From Lachnospiraceae bacterium (GTDB lineage: Bacteria; Bacillota; Clostridia; Lachnospirales; Lachnospiraceae), in contig CAAFXE010000333.1 in assembly GCA_900766915.1 (NCBI GenBank), forward strand, positions 1 through 64,000: a stretch of DNA of 64,000 bases, written 5' to 3'. Below the pieces are notes generated by a model, which saw only the letters and a program-made list of their open reading frames with translations, searched no databases and had not been told where the DNA came from. Made by a program: the position numbers and the translations under genes. Shown here piece after piece: positions 32,563 through 41,495 of the stretch (within the stretch, counting starts at the first letter, position 1; every line of letters starts with the position of its first letter).

Positions 32563-33879
32563 TTAGTCGTTTAAGAATCCCTTATAGTGACGGTTAACAA
32601 GCTGTGCTTCCATCTGTTTAATTGTTTCAAGAACAACACCAACAACGATGATTAAAGATGTTCCTCCAAAGGATACGCTCGCTCCGAACATACCGTTGAA
32701 GAAAATCGGGATAACCGCTACAATGATCAGTCCGATTGCTCCGATAAAGATAATATAATTTAAAATCTTTGAAAGGTAATCAGAAGTAGGTTTTCCTGGT
32801 CTGATACCCGGAACAAATCCACCCTGGCGTTTCATGTTGTTTGCAATTTCCAACGGATTAAATGTAATGGATGTATAGAAATATGCAAAGAATACAACTA
32901 ATAAGATGTATACCAGTAAACCAACTGTATATCCAGGATTTTTCAGGCTGCACCAGTTCTGCTGTGACAGGGAGTTGAGGATAAATCCGCCAACGCCGTC
33001 TCCTGCAGACTTGCCCATGAGCATAACAACCATGCCCGGTAAGCTCATTAAGGATGAAGCAAAGATGACCGGAATAACACCGGCTGTGTTCACCTTTAAT
33101 GGAATATGGGTAGACTGACCACCCACCATCTTACGTCCCTGCATTTTTTTCGCATACTGAACCGGGATCTTTCTGACACCATCCTGTAAAAAGATAACAA
33201 GTACGATGGTCAGAAGTACAACCGCAAGAATGATCACTGCAGAGATCACTTCAGTTAATACAGGTTTTCCCTGCATGAACTGCTGATATAATCTGACAAA
33301 ATCATCCGGCATACGGGAAACAATGTTGATCAGAAGTACGATGGAAATACCGTTTCCGATACCATTGTCTGTAATTCTTTCGCCGATCCACATGATGAAA
33401 CAGCTTCCTGCAACCAGTGCTGCAACAACGCTTAATCCATTGATGAAGTTCACTTCCTGTAACAAGCCTTTGTTGCCAAAGCCGATGGTCATTGCAACTG
33501 CTTCAATAAGTGCAAGTACGATGGTCACATAACGTGTAATTTTCTGGAGTTTCTTTCTACCGTCTTCTCCATCTTTCTGCATTTCTTCCAGTGCAGGAAT
33601 TGCAATGGTCAAAAGCTGAACAATGATGGAAGATGTAATGTACGGGTTAACGCCCAGTGCAAATAAAGACATACTTGAGAAAGAACCACCGGTAAATGCG
33701 TCAAAGAAATTGAACGCACCACTATTCTGTGCTGCAAACCATGCTGCAAAATAGTCCCGGTTAACTCCCGGAACCGGGAGTTGGGAACCTATTCTTAACA
33801 CGATTAACATCATGAATGTATAGATGAGTTTCTTTCTAAGATCTTCGATCTTAAATGCATTCATTAATGTTTTAAACAT
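32563..33879 (-). CDS. secY: Protein translocase channel subunit SecY
   Basis: 438 residues with ten membrane helices, starting in the cytoplasm (MFKTLMNAFKIEDLRKKLIY), with the plug-region sequence GGSFSSMSLFALGVNPYITSSI and the C-terminal GTSLIIVVGVVLETIKQMEAQL. It forms the SecYEG export channel. Its ATG overlaps the rplO stop (TAATG). Confidence 0.98.
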   Translation of the reverse strand: MFKTLMNAFKIEDLRKKLIYTFMMLIVLRIGSQLPVPGVNRDYFAAWFAAQNSGAFNFFDAFTGGSFSSMSLFALGVNPYITSSIIVQLLTIAIPALEEMQKDGEDGRKKLQKITRYVTIVLALIEAVAMTIGFGNKGLLQEVNFINGLSVVAALVAGSCFIMWIGERITDNGIGNGISIVLLINIVSRMPDDFVRLYQQFMQGKPVLTEVISAVIILAVVLLTIVLVIFLQDGVRKIPVQYAKKMQGRKMVGGQSTHIPLKVNTAGVIPVIFASSLMSLPGMVVMLMGKSAGDGVGGFILNSLSQQNWCSLKNPGYTVGLLVYILLVVFFAYFYTSITFNPLEIANNMKRQGGFVPGIRPGKPTSDYLSKILNYIIFIGAIGLIIVAVIPIFFNGMFGASVSFGGTSLIIVVGVVLETIKQMEAQLVNRHYKGFLND

Positions 33880-34319
33880 TAGATCACCTCGGCTTTTCCA
33901 CCCAGTGCTTCAATTTTTTCTACAGCGCTTGCACTAAATGCGTTAGCCTGAACTGTGAGTTTCTTTGTAAGTGCACCGTTTCCTAAGATCTTAACACCAT
34001 CTCTTGGGTTCTTAACGATACCCTGTTCGATTAATGTTTCTACGGATACAACTGCATCATTTTCGAATACTTCCAGAGCACTTAAGTTGATAGCAACGAT
34101 CTCTTTAGAGTTTCTGTTAGTGAAACCTCTCTTTGGAAGTCTTCTGTATAATGGCATCTGACCACCTTCAAAGCCTGGTCTTGGTGCTCCGGAACGAGCT
34201 TTCTGACCTTTATGACCTTTACCAGCTGTCTTACCATTTCCTGAACCGTGTCCACGACCTCTTCTGAAGTTATCGCTCTGTTTAGAGCCTTCAGCATAAT
34301 GTAAGTTTGATAAGTTCAT
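33879..34319 (-). CDS. rplO: 50S ribosomal protein L15 (uL15)
   Basis: 146 residues starting MNLSNLHYAEGSK, then the Gly/Arg-rich RGRGHGSGNGKTAGKGHKGQ and the conserved GFEGGQMPLYRRLPKRGF. AAGGAGG before 34319 decides the start against the seven-residue-longer frame. It overlaps secY by one base. Confidence 0.98.
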   Translation of the reverse strand: MNLSNLHYAEGSKQSDNFRRGRGHGSGNGKTAGKGHKGQKARSGAPRPGFEGGQMPLYRRLPKRGFTNRNSKEIVAINLSALEVFENDAVVSVETLIEQGIVKNPRDGVKILGNGALTKKLTVQANAFSASAVEKIEALGGKAEVI

Positions 34320-34342
34320 TTGTGGCACCTCCTTATGCAAAA

Positions 34343-34525
34343 TTAAGCTTCTTCTACTTTTACTAAATGTTTAACGTGCCAGATCATGCCTCTTACAGCT
34401 TCATTATCTGGTTTCACAACTGTCTGATGAAGTTTCTTTAATCCTAAAGCTTCAACAGTTGCTTTGTGCTTTGGTACAGCGCCGATTGGGGATTTTACTA
34501 ATGTAATCTTTAAAGTCTTTTCCAT
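34343..34525 (-). CDS. rpmD: 50S ribosomal protein L30 (uL30)
   Basis: 60 residues: LKITLVKSPIGAVPKHKATV, then GLKKLHQTVVKPDNEAVRGM. Full length for the bacterial short form, between rpsE and rplO. Confidence 0.97.
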   Translation of the reverse strand: MEKTLKITLVKSPIGAVPKHKATVEALGLKKLHQTVVKPDNEAVRGMIWHVKHLVKVEEA

Positions 34526-34538
34526 TTTCTTCTCCTCC

Positions 34539-35048
34539 TTAAGCCAGTACTTCTGCTACAGATTTACCACGTTTCTTAGCTACTTCTTCCGGAGTTTTGA
34601 TGTTCTTTAATCCGTCGATTGTAGCAAGTACTACGTTCTGTTTGTTGTTTGAACCTAAAGATTTTGTACCGATGTTTTCGATACCTGCTAATTCGATAAC
34701 GGCACGGGCTGGACCACCAGCGATAACACCGTTACCTTTTGGAGCTTTCTTCAGTAATACAGATGCACTACCGAATTTTCCAACGAAATCGTGTGGAATA
34801 CTCTTATTTTCATCTAATGCTACAGTAATCATGTTTTTCATAGCATCTTCTTTACCTTTACGGATAGCTTCCGGAATTTCAGTAGCTTTTCCGAGTCCGG
34901 CACCTACGTGACCATTCTTGTCACCTACAACTACTAAAGCTGTGAAACGGAAGTTACGACCACCTTTAACAACTTTAGTTACACGTTTAATTGTAACGAC
35001 TTTTTCAGTTAATTCTAACTGGCTTGCGTCGATTCTATCATGTCTCAT
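34539..35048 (-). CDS. rpsE: 30S ribosomal protein S5 (uS5)
   Basis: 169 residues with the double-stranded-RNA-binding N-domain (VKGGRNFRFTALVVVGDKNG) and the C-domain with KAPKGNGVIAGGPARAVIEL. It is a decoding-fidelity protein. Standard spc-operon position. Confidence 0.98.
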   Translation of the reverse strand: MRHDRIDASQLELTEKVVTIKRVTKVVKGGRNFRFTALVVVGDKNGHVGAGLGKATEIPEAIRKGKEDAMKNMITVALDENKSIPHDFVGKFGSASVLLKKAPKGNGVIAGGPARAVIELAGIENIGTKSLGSNNKQNVVLATIDGLKNIKTPEEVAKKRGKSVAEVLA

Positions 35049-35067
35049 AGTGTCATTTCTCCCTTTC

Positions 35068-35436
35068 TTAGAATTCTAATCCAGCTTCTCTAGCTGCATC
35101 AGCTAATGCTTTGATTTTTCCCTGATATATGAAGCCACCTCTATCAAAGACAACTGTTGTAATACCTTTTTCTAATGCTTTCTTTGCAATAACAGTACCT
35201 AAATATGCTGCTGCATCAACATTATTTGTTTTTTCTAATTCAGCTTTAACATCTTTCTGTAAAGTGGAAGCTGCAACAAGTGTATTTCCAACTGTATCGT
35301 CGATAATCTGTGCATACATATGATTATTGCTTCTGAACACAGCTAAACGTGGTCTTTCAGCAGTACCGCTGATATGATTACGTAATCTTCTATGTTTCTT
35401 TGCGCGGATTTCCGCTCTTGATTTCTTACTAACCAT
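35068..35436 (-). CDS. rplR: 50S ribosomal protein L18 (uL18)
   Basis: 122 residues from ATG 35436 (MVSKKSRAEIRAKKHRRLRN), with RPRLAVFRSNNHMYAQIIDD and the C-terminal FDRGGFIYQGKIKALADAAR. AGGAG lies nine bases before this ATG; an in-frame GTG six bases earlier is too close to the ribosome site. It binds 5S rRNA. Confidence 0.97.
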   Translation of the reverse strand: MVSKKSRAEIRAKKHRRLRNHISGTAERPRLAVFRSNNHMYAQIIDDTVGNTLVAASTLQKDVKAELEKTNNVDAAAYLGTVIAKKALEKGITTVVFDRGGFIYQGKIKALADAAREAGLEF

Positions 35437-35453
35437 CTTCACACACTCCTTAC

Positions 35454-35993
35454 TTATTTCTTACCAGTCTTACCAACTTTACGTCTGATAACTTCATCAG
35501 CATATTTAATACCTTTTCCTTTGTAAGGTTCAGGTCTTCTCTTATCTCTGATTTCAGCTGCGTACTGGCCAACTTTTTCTTTATCAATACCTTTTACAGT
35601 AATCTTGTTACCATCAACAACGGATTCTAATCCTTCCGGATCAATCATTTCTACCGGATGAGAGTAACCAAGAGATAATGTTAATTTCTTTCCAGCTTTT
35701 GCTACTTTGTAACCTACACCGTTTACTTCAAGAACTTTTTCGTAACCTGTGCTTGTACCAACAACCATGTTAGAGATGAGTGTTCTTGTTAAACCGTGTA
35801 ATGCTTTCATTCTCTTTAAGTCGTTAGGTCTTGTAACAACTACCTGACCATCTTCAACTTTGATTTCCATTTCTGGAGCTAAATCTCTTACGAGTGTTCC
35901 TTTTGGACCTTTTACAGTCACTTTATTTCCTTCTGCAACTTCCACAGTTACACCTGCTGGAATTGCTACTGGCAGTCTTCCGATACGTGACAT
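35454..35993 (-). CDS. rplF: 50S ribosomal protein L6 (uL6)
   Basis: 179 residues starting MSRIGRLPVAIPAGV, two tandem RNA-binding-like domains and the C-terminal signature KRRPEPYKGKGIKYADEVIR. AAGGAGG before 35993 sets the start. Confidence 0.98.
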   Translation of the reverse strand: MSRIGRLPVAIPAGVTVEVAEGNKVTVKGPKGTLVRDLAPEMEIKVEDGQVVVTRPNDLKRMKALHGLTRTLISNMVVGTSTGYEKVLEVNGVGYKVAKAGKKLTLSLGYSHPVEMIDPEGLESVVDGNKITVKGIDKEKVGQYAAEIRDKRRPEPYKGKGIKYADEVIRRKVGKTGKK

Positions 35994-36076
35994 ACCTTTT
36001 TCCTCCTTACTTAAATTCTCGGAAGGGTTACCTTCCACCCTTCTGTTTTCAGTAACTATCGATCAGCGGGGTTTTC

Positions 36077-36478
36077 TTACCATACAAATGCAAGAACTTC
36101 GCCGCCTACGTTTAACTGTCTTGCTACCTTATCAGTTACAATACCTTTGTTTGTAGAGATGATAGCGATTCCTAAACCGCCAAGAACCTTTGGAAGGTTT
36201 TCTTTGCTTGCGTATACACGAAGACCTGGTTTAGAGATTCTCTTAAGACCGGAAATGATTTTTTCATTCTTGTCTGCACCATATTTTAATGTGATGTGCA
36301 TTGTTTTGAAGTTTCCGTCTTCTACGATATCATATTTTGCGATATATCCTTCTTCTAAAAGAATATCAGCGATAGCTAATTTGATTTTAGAAGCCGGAAC
36401 ATCTACTGTATCATGTTTAGCAGTGTTTGCGTTACGGATTCTTGTAAGCATATCTGCGATTGGATCATTTGTCATCAT
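36077..36478 (-). CDS. rpsH: 30S ribosomal protein S8 (uS8)
   Basis: 133 residues: MMTNDPIADMLTRIRNANTA, KRISKPGLRVYASKENLPKV, and the C-terminal NKGIVTDKVARQLNVGGEVL. S8 binds helix 21 of 16S rRNA. AGGAGG lies nine bases upstream; the second ATG three bases later is possible. Confidence 0.98.
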   Translation of the reverse strand: MMTNDPIADMLTRIRNANTAKHDTVDVPASKIKLAIADILLEEGYIAKYDIVEDGNFKTMHITLKYGADKNEKIISGLKRISKPGLRVYASKENLPKVLGGLGIAIISTNKGIVTDKVARQLNVGGEVLAFVW

Positions 36479-36509
36479 CTTAAAATGCCTCCTTTACTGT
36501 AGTATATTC

Positions 36510-36695
36510 TTACCAACTTGCTTTTTTAACGCCTGGGATCTGTCCTTTATATGCCAGTTCACGGAAGCAAATACGGCAGATACCATATTTTCTTAAATAA
36601 GCATGTGGACGTCCACAGATTCTGCAACGATTGTATTCTCTTGTGGAGAATTTCTGTTTACGCTGCTGTTTCAGTTTCATTGCTGTCTTAGCCAT
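36510..36695 (-). CDS. rpsN: 30S ribosomal protein S14, zinc type (uS14)
   Basis: 61 residues with the zinc ribbon CRICGRPHAYLRKYGICRIC and the conserved C-terminal REL...IPGVKKASW. This is the short zinc-binding form typical of Gram-positives, located between rplE and rpsH. Confidence 0.98.
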   Translation of the reverse strand: MAKTAMKLKQQRKQKFSTREYNRCRICGRPHAYLRKYGICRICFRELAYKGQIPGVKKASW

Positions 36696-36714
36696 GAATT
36701 TCTCCTCCTAACTC

Positions 36715-37254
36715 TTATTTCTGAAATGGCATGTTGAATAATGTTAATAATTCACGAGCTTCTTCATCAGTCTTTGCTGTTGTAACGAAGATGATGTCCA
36801 TACCTCTTACTTTATCAACTTTATCGTATTCGATTTCAGGGAAAATCAACTGTTCCTTGATACCAAGAGCATAGTTACCTCTTCCGTCAAATGCGTTAGG
36901 ATTGATACCTCTAAAGTCACGTACACGTGGCAGAGCAAGGTTTACAAGACGATCAACGAATTCATACATCTTTTCGCCTCTTAAAGTAACTTTACATCCG
37001 ATAGCCATACCTTCACGAATCTTGAAGTTCGCTACAGAGTTTTTCGCTCTTGTTAATACAGCCTTCTGGCCAGCGATTGTTTCCATATCTTTTACAGCTG
37101 TTTCAAGTACTTTTGCGTTGTCTTTTGCTTCGCCAACACCCATGTTGATAACAACTTTGTCAAGCTTCGGAACTTCCATGATGTTTTTATATCCGAATTT
37201 TTTGATCATAGCAGCTACGATCTCATTGTTATACTGTTCTCTAAGTCTACTCAA
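36715..37254 (-). CDS. rplE: 50S ribosomal protein L5 (uL5)
   Basis: 179 residues with NIMEVPKLDKVVINMGVGEA, KVTLRGEKMYEFVDRLVNLA and LPRVRDFRGINPNAFDGRGN. It binds 5S rRNA in the central protuberance. Between rplX and rpsN. Confidence 0.98.
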   Translation of the reverse strand: MSRLREQYNNEIVAAMIKKFGYKNIMEVPKLDKVVINMGVGEAKDNAKVLETAVKDMETIAGQKAVLTRAKNSVANFKIREGMAIGCKVTLRGEKMYEFVDRLVNLALPRVRDFRGINPNAFDGRGNYALGIKEQLIFPEIEYDKVDKVRGMDIIFVTTAKTDEEARELLTLFNMPFQK

Positions 37255-37276
37255 CGTTCTAGACCTCCTCTCTCAA

Positions 37277-37582
37277 TTAATCGATAACTTTACCTGTTGC
37301 TTTTGCAACACGCACTTTTTTGTCACCTTCCATTTTGAAGCCGATTCTGGATACTTTTCCTTCTGTTACATACATAACATTGGATGCATCGATCGGAGCT
37401 TCCTGATGGATGATGCCACCCTGCTGGTTAGCCATGGATGGTTTTGTGTGTTTTGTAATCATGTTAACACCTTCAACAATTACAGTGCCTTTTTTATGAT
37501 TAACTGCGATTACTTTACCTTCTTTGTCTTTGTCAGCGCCAGCAATGACTCTTACTGTATCGCCTTTTTTAATTTTCATCAT
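37277..37582 (-). CDS. rplX: 50S ribosomal protein L24 (uL24)
   Basis: 101 residues beginning MMKIKKGDTVRVIAGADKDK, a KOW motif (GKVIAVNHKKGTVIVEGVN). AAGGAGG just upstream fixes ATG 37582; the frame extends three codons further but would overlap the ribosome site. A 50S assembly initiator. Confidence 0.97.
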   Translation of the reverse strand: MMKIKKGDTVRVIAGADKDKEGKVIAVNHKKGTVIVEGVNMITKHTKPSMANQQGGIIHQEAPIDASNVMYVTEGKVSRIGFKMEGDKKVRVAKATGKVID

Positions 37583-37595
37583 TGTAAGCACCTCC

Positions 37596-37964
37596 TTATA
37601 ATACTTCTGGAGCTAAAGAAACGATTTTCATGAACTGTTTTTCACGAAGTTCTCTTGCTACAGGCCCAAAAATACGTGTTCCTTTTGGGTTTTTGTCATC
37701 TTTGATGATAACTGCAGCGTTTTCATCAAATTTGATATAAGATCCATCTTTACGACGAGCGCCTTTTACTGTACGAACAACAACGGCTTTCACTACGTCA
37801 CCTTTTTTAACAACGCCACCTGGTGTTGCATCTTTAACAGTAGCTACGATAATATCACCGATGTTTGCATATCTTCTAGTAGAACCGCCCATAACGCGGA
37901 TGCAAAGTAATTCTTTCGCACCTGTGTTATCAGCAACTCTAAGTCTGGTTTCCTGTTGTACCAT
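37596..37964 (-). CDS. rplN: 50S ribosomal protein L14 (uL14)
   Basis: 122 residues starting MVQQETRLRVADNTGAKELL, with RRKDGSYIKFDENAAVII and the C-terminal GPVARELREKQFMKIVSLAP. Full length, between rpsQ and rplX. Confidence 0.98.
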   Translation of the reverse strand: MVQQETRLRVADNTGAKELLCIRVMGGSTRRYANIGDIIVATVKDATPGGVVKKGDVVKAVVVRTVKGARRKDGSYIKFDENAAVIIKDDKNPKGTRIFGPVARELREKQFMKIVSLAPEVL

Positions 37965-37997
37965 GCTGGTAACCTCCTTATAATGCTTGCGACTATA

Positions 37998-38252
37998 TTA
38001 TTTAGCCTTTTCGATAATTCCTACAAGTCTCCATCTCTTATCTTTGGATAATGGTCTTGTTTCCATAACTTTTACTGTATCTCCGATACCGCATTCATTG
38101 TTTTCGTCATGAGCTTTGAGTTTGTAAGTTCTCTTCACGATCTTGTTGTAAAGAGGATGTTTTACGTGGTCTTCAACTGCTACAACGATTGTTTTATCCA
38201 TTTTATCACTTACAACTTTACCTGTACGTGTTTTTCTTAAATTTCTTTCCAC
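37998..38252 (-). CDS. rpsQ: 30S ribosomal protein S17 (uS17)
   Basis: 84 residues, an OB-fold protein: LRKTRTGKVVSDKMDKTIVV, HPLYNKIVKRTYKLKAHDE, and GDTVKVMETRPLSKDKRWRL. Between rpmC and rplN. Confidence 0.98.
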   Translation of the reverse strand: MERNLRKTRTGKVVSDKMDKTIVVAVEDHVKHPLYNKIVKRTYKLKAHDENNECGIGDTVKVMETRPLSKDKRWRLVGIIEKAK

Positions 38253-38270
38253 AACAACAGTCTCCTTTCA

Positions 38271-38474
38271 CTAAGCGTTTGCTTTTTCAGCGATAACTGT
38301 CTGAATTCTGGCAATGTTCTTTCTTACCTCTTTAATTCTACTTGTGTTATCTAACTGATTTGTTGCGTTCTGGAATCTCAGGTTGAAGAGTTCCTTTTTA
38401 GCAGCTACTAATTCTTCGTTTAATTCTGCAGCTGATTTTGCTTTTAAATCTTCTACATATTTATTAATTTTCAC
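38271..38474 (-). CDS. rpmC: 50S ribosomal protein L29 (uL29)
   Basis: 67 residues from GTG 38474 (read MKINKYVEDLKAKSAAELNE), with LFNLRFQNATNQLDNTSRIK and VRKNIARIQTVI. AAGGTGG lies eight bases before this GTG. Its start overlaps the 3' end of rplP by 11 bases. Confidence 0.96.
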   Translation of the reverse strand: MKINKYVEDLKAKSAAELNEELVAAKKELFNLRFQNATNQLDNTSRIKEVRKNIARIQTVIAEKANA

Positions 38475-38901
38475 TGTTAGCACCACCTTCTAAATCTGCG
38501 CGAGAAACAATTTTACATTTACAAGGTAATTTATGTGTTGCCAGACGTAACGCTTCTCTTGCTACTTCTTCGGATACGCCGGAGATTTCAAACATTACAC
38601 GGCCTGGTTTAACAACAGCTACCCAGTATTCTAATGTTCCTTTACCGGAACCCATACGTGTTTCAGCTGGTTTTGTAGTTACTGGTTTATCTGGGAAGAT
38701 CTTGATCCAAACTTTACCACCACGTTTGATGTAACGTGTCATAGCAATACGTGCAGCTTCGATCTGGTTAGATCTGATCCAACATGGTTCTGTAGCGACG
38801 ATACCGAATTCACCATAAGAAATTGTGTTACCTCTTAAAGCTTTACCTCTCATGGTTCCACGGAACTGTTTACGACGCTTAACTCTCTTAGGCATTAACA
38901 T
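38464..38901 (-). CDS. rplP: 50S ribosomal protein L16 (uL16)
   Basis: 145 residues: MPKRVKRRKQFRGTMRGKAL near the start, AMTRYIKRGGKVWIKIFPDK, and RMGSGKGTLEYWVAVVKPGR. The ATG at 38901 overlaps the rpsC stop (TAATG); a second ATG two codons later could also serve. The C-terminus has a short extra acidic tail (LEGGANSEN). Confidence 0.97.
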   Translation of the reverse strand: MLMPKRVKRRKQFRGTMRGKALRGNTISYGEFGIVATEPCWIRSNQIEAARIAMTRYIKRGGKVWIKIFPDKPVTTKPAETRMGSGKGTLEYWVAVVKPGRVMFEISGVSEEVAREALRLATHKLPCKCKIVSRADLEGGANSEN

Positions 38902-39557
38902 TATTTATCGCTCCCTTCCTTATTTCCTTTAGTAGGAAGTACTTCACCTTTGCAGATCCAAACTTTAACACCAACTTTTCCGTAGGTTGTGTCTGCTTCT
39001 GCAAATCCATAGTCAATATCTGCTCTTAATGTCTGAAGTGGAATAGTACCTTCTGTGTAGAACTCTGTACGAGCCATATCAGCTCCGCCAAGACGTCCGG
39101 ATACAGCTGTTTTGATACCCTTTACTCCAGCTTTCATTGCTCTACCCATAGTAGATTTCATTGCACGTCTGAAAGACACACGGTTTTCAAGCTGTAATGC
39201 AATGTTTTCAGCTACTAACTGAGCATCGCGGTCTGGTCTCTTAACTTCTTTGATGTCAACAACCAGCTTCTTATCTGTAAATTTAGCAAGTTCTGCTTTT
39301 ACTTTTTCGATTTCTGCGCCGCCTTTACCGATAACAACACCCGGTTTTGCTGTGTAGATCACTACTTTTGCTCTGTCGTTTGTTCTTTCGATTTCGATTT
39401 TAGAAACGCCTGCGCTGTATAATTTCTTCTTCAGGTATGTTCTAATGTTGTAATCTTCTACTAAATAATCAGCGAAAGATTCTTCAGCATACCATTTAGA
39501 ATCCCAGTCTTTAATTACACCGACTCTGAGGCCGTGTGGATTAACTTTCTGTCCCAT
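38901..39557 (-). CDS. rpsC: 30S ribosomal protein S3 (uS3)
   Basis: 218 residues: MGQKVNPHGLRVGVIKDWDS, the KH domain with PGVVIGKGGAEIEKVKAELA, and the C-domain KGIKTAVSGRLGGADMARTE. It lines the mRNA entry channel. Between rplV and rplP. Confidence 0.98.
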   Translation of the reverse strand: MGQKVNPHGLRVGVIKDWDSKWYAEESFADYLVEDYNIRTYLKKKLYSAGVSKIEIERTNDRAKVVIYTAKPGVVIGKGGAEIEKVKAELAKFTDKKLVVDIKEVKRPDRDAQLVAENIALQLENRVSFRRAMKSTMGRAMKAGVKGIKTAVSGRLGGADMARTEFYTEGTIPLQTLRADIDYGFAEADTTYGKVGVKVWICKGEVLPTKGNKEGSDK

Positions 39558-39568
39558 GATTGCCCTCC

Positions 39569-39955
39569 TTATCTTTCATTAAGCACTACAGTGATATGGC
39601 TCATTCTCTTTTCGATTCTGTAAGCTCTACCCTGTGCTCTTGGTCTGATTCTCTTCATTGTTGGAGCCTGATTTGCGTAACATTCTTCAACATAAAGATT
39701 TTCAACATTCATACCGTTATTGTTTTCAGCGTTTGCAATTGCTGATTCTAATAATTTCTTAATTAATGTGGAAGCATATCTTGGGTTGTAAGAAACAATA
39801 CCAAGTGCTGTCTGCACATCTTTACCTCTAATGGCATCTAATACGAAGCATGCTTTCTGAACAGACACTCTAGCGTAAGATAATTTTGCTGATGGTCTTG
39901 TGTCCTTCTGAGCATTTCTTTCACGTTTGATCTGGGAACGATGTCCTTTTGCCAT
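39569..39955 (-). CDS. rplV: 50S ribosomal protein L22 (uL22)
   Basis: 128 residues, with ARVSVQKACFVLDAIRGKDV, the loop reaching the exit tunnel, and APTMKRIRPRAQGRAYRIEK at the C-terminal side. Full length. Confidence 0.98.
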   Translation of the reverse strand: MAKGHRSQIKRERNAQKDTRPSAKLSYARVSVQKACFVLDAIRGKDVQTALGIVSYNPRYASTLIKKLLESAIANAENNNGMNVENLYVEECYANQAPTMKRIRPRAQGRAYRIEKRMSHITVVLNER

Positions 39956-39988
39956 AAGTGTTTACCTCCTTTTTCAAAATGTGACGAA

Positions 39989-40267
39989 TTATCTTCTGGA
40001 TTTCTTTTCGTCTTTTCCGTGTCCTTTATATGTTCTTGTAGGAACGAACTCACCAAGTTTGTGTCCTACCATATCTTCTGTAACATATACCGGAACATGT
40101 CTTCTTCCATCATGAACTGCGATTGTATGTCCAACCATCTGTGGGAAAATTGTGGAACGACGAGACCATGTTTTGATTACGGTCTTTTCGTTAGCTGCGT
40201 TTAAAGCATCAACTTTCTTTAACAGGCTTGCGTCTGCAAATGGTCCTTTTTTAAGTGAACGAGCCAT
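39989..40267 (-). CDS. rpsS: 30S ribosomal protein S19 (uS19)
   Basis: 92 residues: MARSLKKGPFADASLLKKVD, TWSRRSTIFPQMVGHTIAVH, and GHKLGEFVPTRTYKGHGKDE. In the standard rplB-rpsS-rplV order. Confidence 0.98.
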   Translation of the reverse strand: MARSLKKGPFADASLLKKVDALNAANEKTVIKTWSRRSTIFPQMVGHTIAVHDGRRHVPVYVTEDMVGHKLGEFVPTRTYKGHGKDEKKSRR

Positions 40268-40283
40268 TTTGTATCCTCCTTAA

Positions 40284-41126
40284 CTATTTGATTGTTTTTC
40301 CGTCGCGTCTTCTTACGATCAGCTTGTTAGACTGTTTGTTTTTCTTTCTTGTCTTTAAGCCAAGAGCAGGTTTGCCCCAAGGTGTACATGGACCTGGACG
40401 ACCGATACCTGTCTTACCTTCACCACCACCGTGTGGATGATCGTTAGGGTTCATTACGGAACCACGAACAGTAGGTCTGATACCCATATGACGTTTACGT
40501 CCTGCTTTACCGATGTTGATCAGGTTGTGTTCTGCATTACCAACAACACCGATAGTTGCTCTACAGTTTAATGGAACCATTCTCATTTCTCCGGATGGTA
40601 AACGAAGTGTAGCATATTTACCTTCTTTAGCCATTAACTGTGCGCTGTTACCTGCGGAACGAACTAACTGTCCGCCCTTACCAGCGTATAATTCAACATT
40701 GTGTACCTGTGTACCAACTGGGATTTCAGAAAGTGGTAAGCAGTTTCCTGCTTTAACTTCTGCTTCAGGTCCGTTCATGATTGTCCAGCCAACCTGTGCT
40801 CCCTGTGGTGCAAGGATGTAAGTTTTTTCACCATCTGCATAAGAAACTAATGCGATGTTTGCTGTTCTGTTCGGATCGTATTCGATGCTTACGATTCTTC
40901 CCGGAATTCCATCTTTACGTCTCTTAAAGTCGATGATTCTGTATTTTCTTCTAACTCCGCCTCCGCGGTGTCTTACTGTGATTTTACCCTGATTGTTACG
41001 ACCGGCATTTTTCTTTAAGGAAACAACTAAGGATTTTTCCGGAGTTGTTTTTGTGATTTCAGCGAAATCAGAACCAGTCATATGTCTTCTGGAAGGTGTA
41101 TATGGGCGGTATGTTTTAATTCCCAT
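40284..41126 (-). CDS. rplB: 50S ribosomal protein L2 (uL2)
   Basis: 280 residues: MGIKTYRPYTPSRRHMTGSD, KRRKDGIPGRIVSIEYDPNR, and the peptidyl-transferase-region RGSVMNPNDHPHGGGEGKTG. Full length. Confidence 0.98.
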   Translation of the reverse strand: MGIKTYRPYTPSRRHMTGSDFAEITKTTPEKSLVVSLKKNAGRNNQGKITVRHRGGGVRRKYRIIDFKRRKDGIPGRIVSIEYDPNRTANIALVSYADGEKTYILAPQGAQVGWTIMNGPEAEVKAGNCLPLSEIPVGTQVHNVELYAGKGGQLVRSAGNSAQLMAKEGKYATLRLPSGEMRMVPLNCRATIGVVGNAEHNLINIGKAGRKRHMGIRPTVRGSVMNPNDHPHGGGEGKTGIGRPGPCTPWGKPALGLKTRKKNKQSNKLIVRRRDGKTIK

Positions 41127-41195
41127 TACTGTCTCTCCTTTCGATTCTCTATTTATTGTCGCACTTTTATGTGCATATGCTAGTTACTATAATTT

Positions 41196-41495
41196 TTACA
41201 GACCTGCGAAGATTTCGATATCAGCGCTTTCTGCTGTTAACTGAACGATCGCTTTTTTAGTCTTTGCTGTTTTACCAAATGTCATGCCACGACGTTTTTT
41301 CTTTCCATCGAGGTTCATTGTGTTAACACTTGCTACTTTTGTTCCTTCGAACATTTTTTCAACAGCTTCTTTCACCTGTGATTTTGTAGCTTCCGGGCGA
41401 ACCAAGAAAGTGTATTTCTTTTCTGCCATAGCTGCCATACTTTTTTCTGTTACTACAGGTTTGAGGATCACGTCATAATATTTTAAATCTGCCAT
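41196..41495 (-). CDS. rplW: 50S ribosomal protein L23 (uL23)
   Basis: 99 residues: DVILKPVVTEKSMAAMAEKK, YTFLVRPEATKSQVKEAVEK, and a Lys/Arg loop (GKKKRRGMTFGKTAKTKKAI). It forms the trigger-factor and SRP docking site at the tunnel exit. Its start abuts the rplD stop at 41495. Confidence 0.98.
   Translation of the reverse strand: MADLKYYDVILKPVVTEKSMAAMAEKKYTFLVRPEATKSQVKEAVEKMFEGTKVASVNTMNLDGKKKRRGMTFGKTAKTKKAIVQLTAESADIEIFAGL

Noticed and set aside
36902..37633. Long plus-strand frame of 243 codons across the ribosomal cluster
   Set aside because: It is the antisense shadow of rplE and rplX, which are certain.
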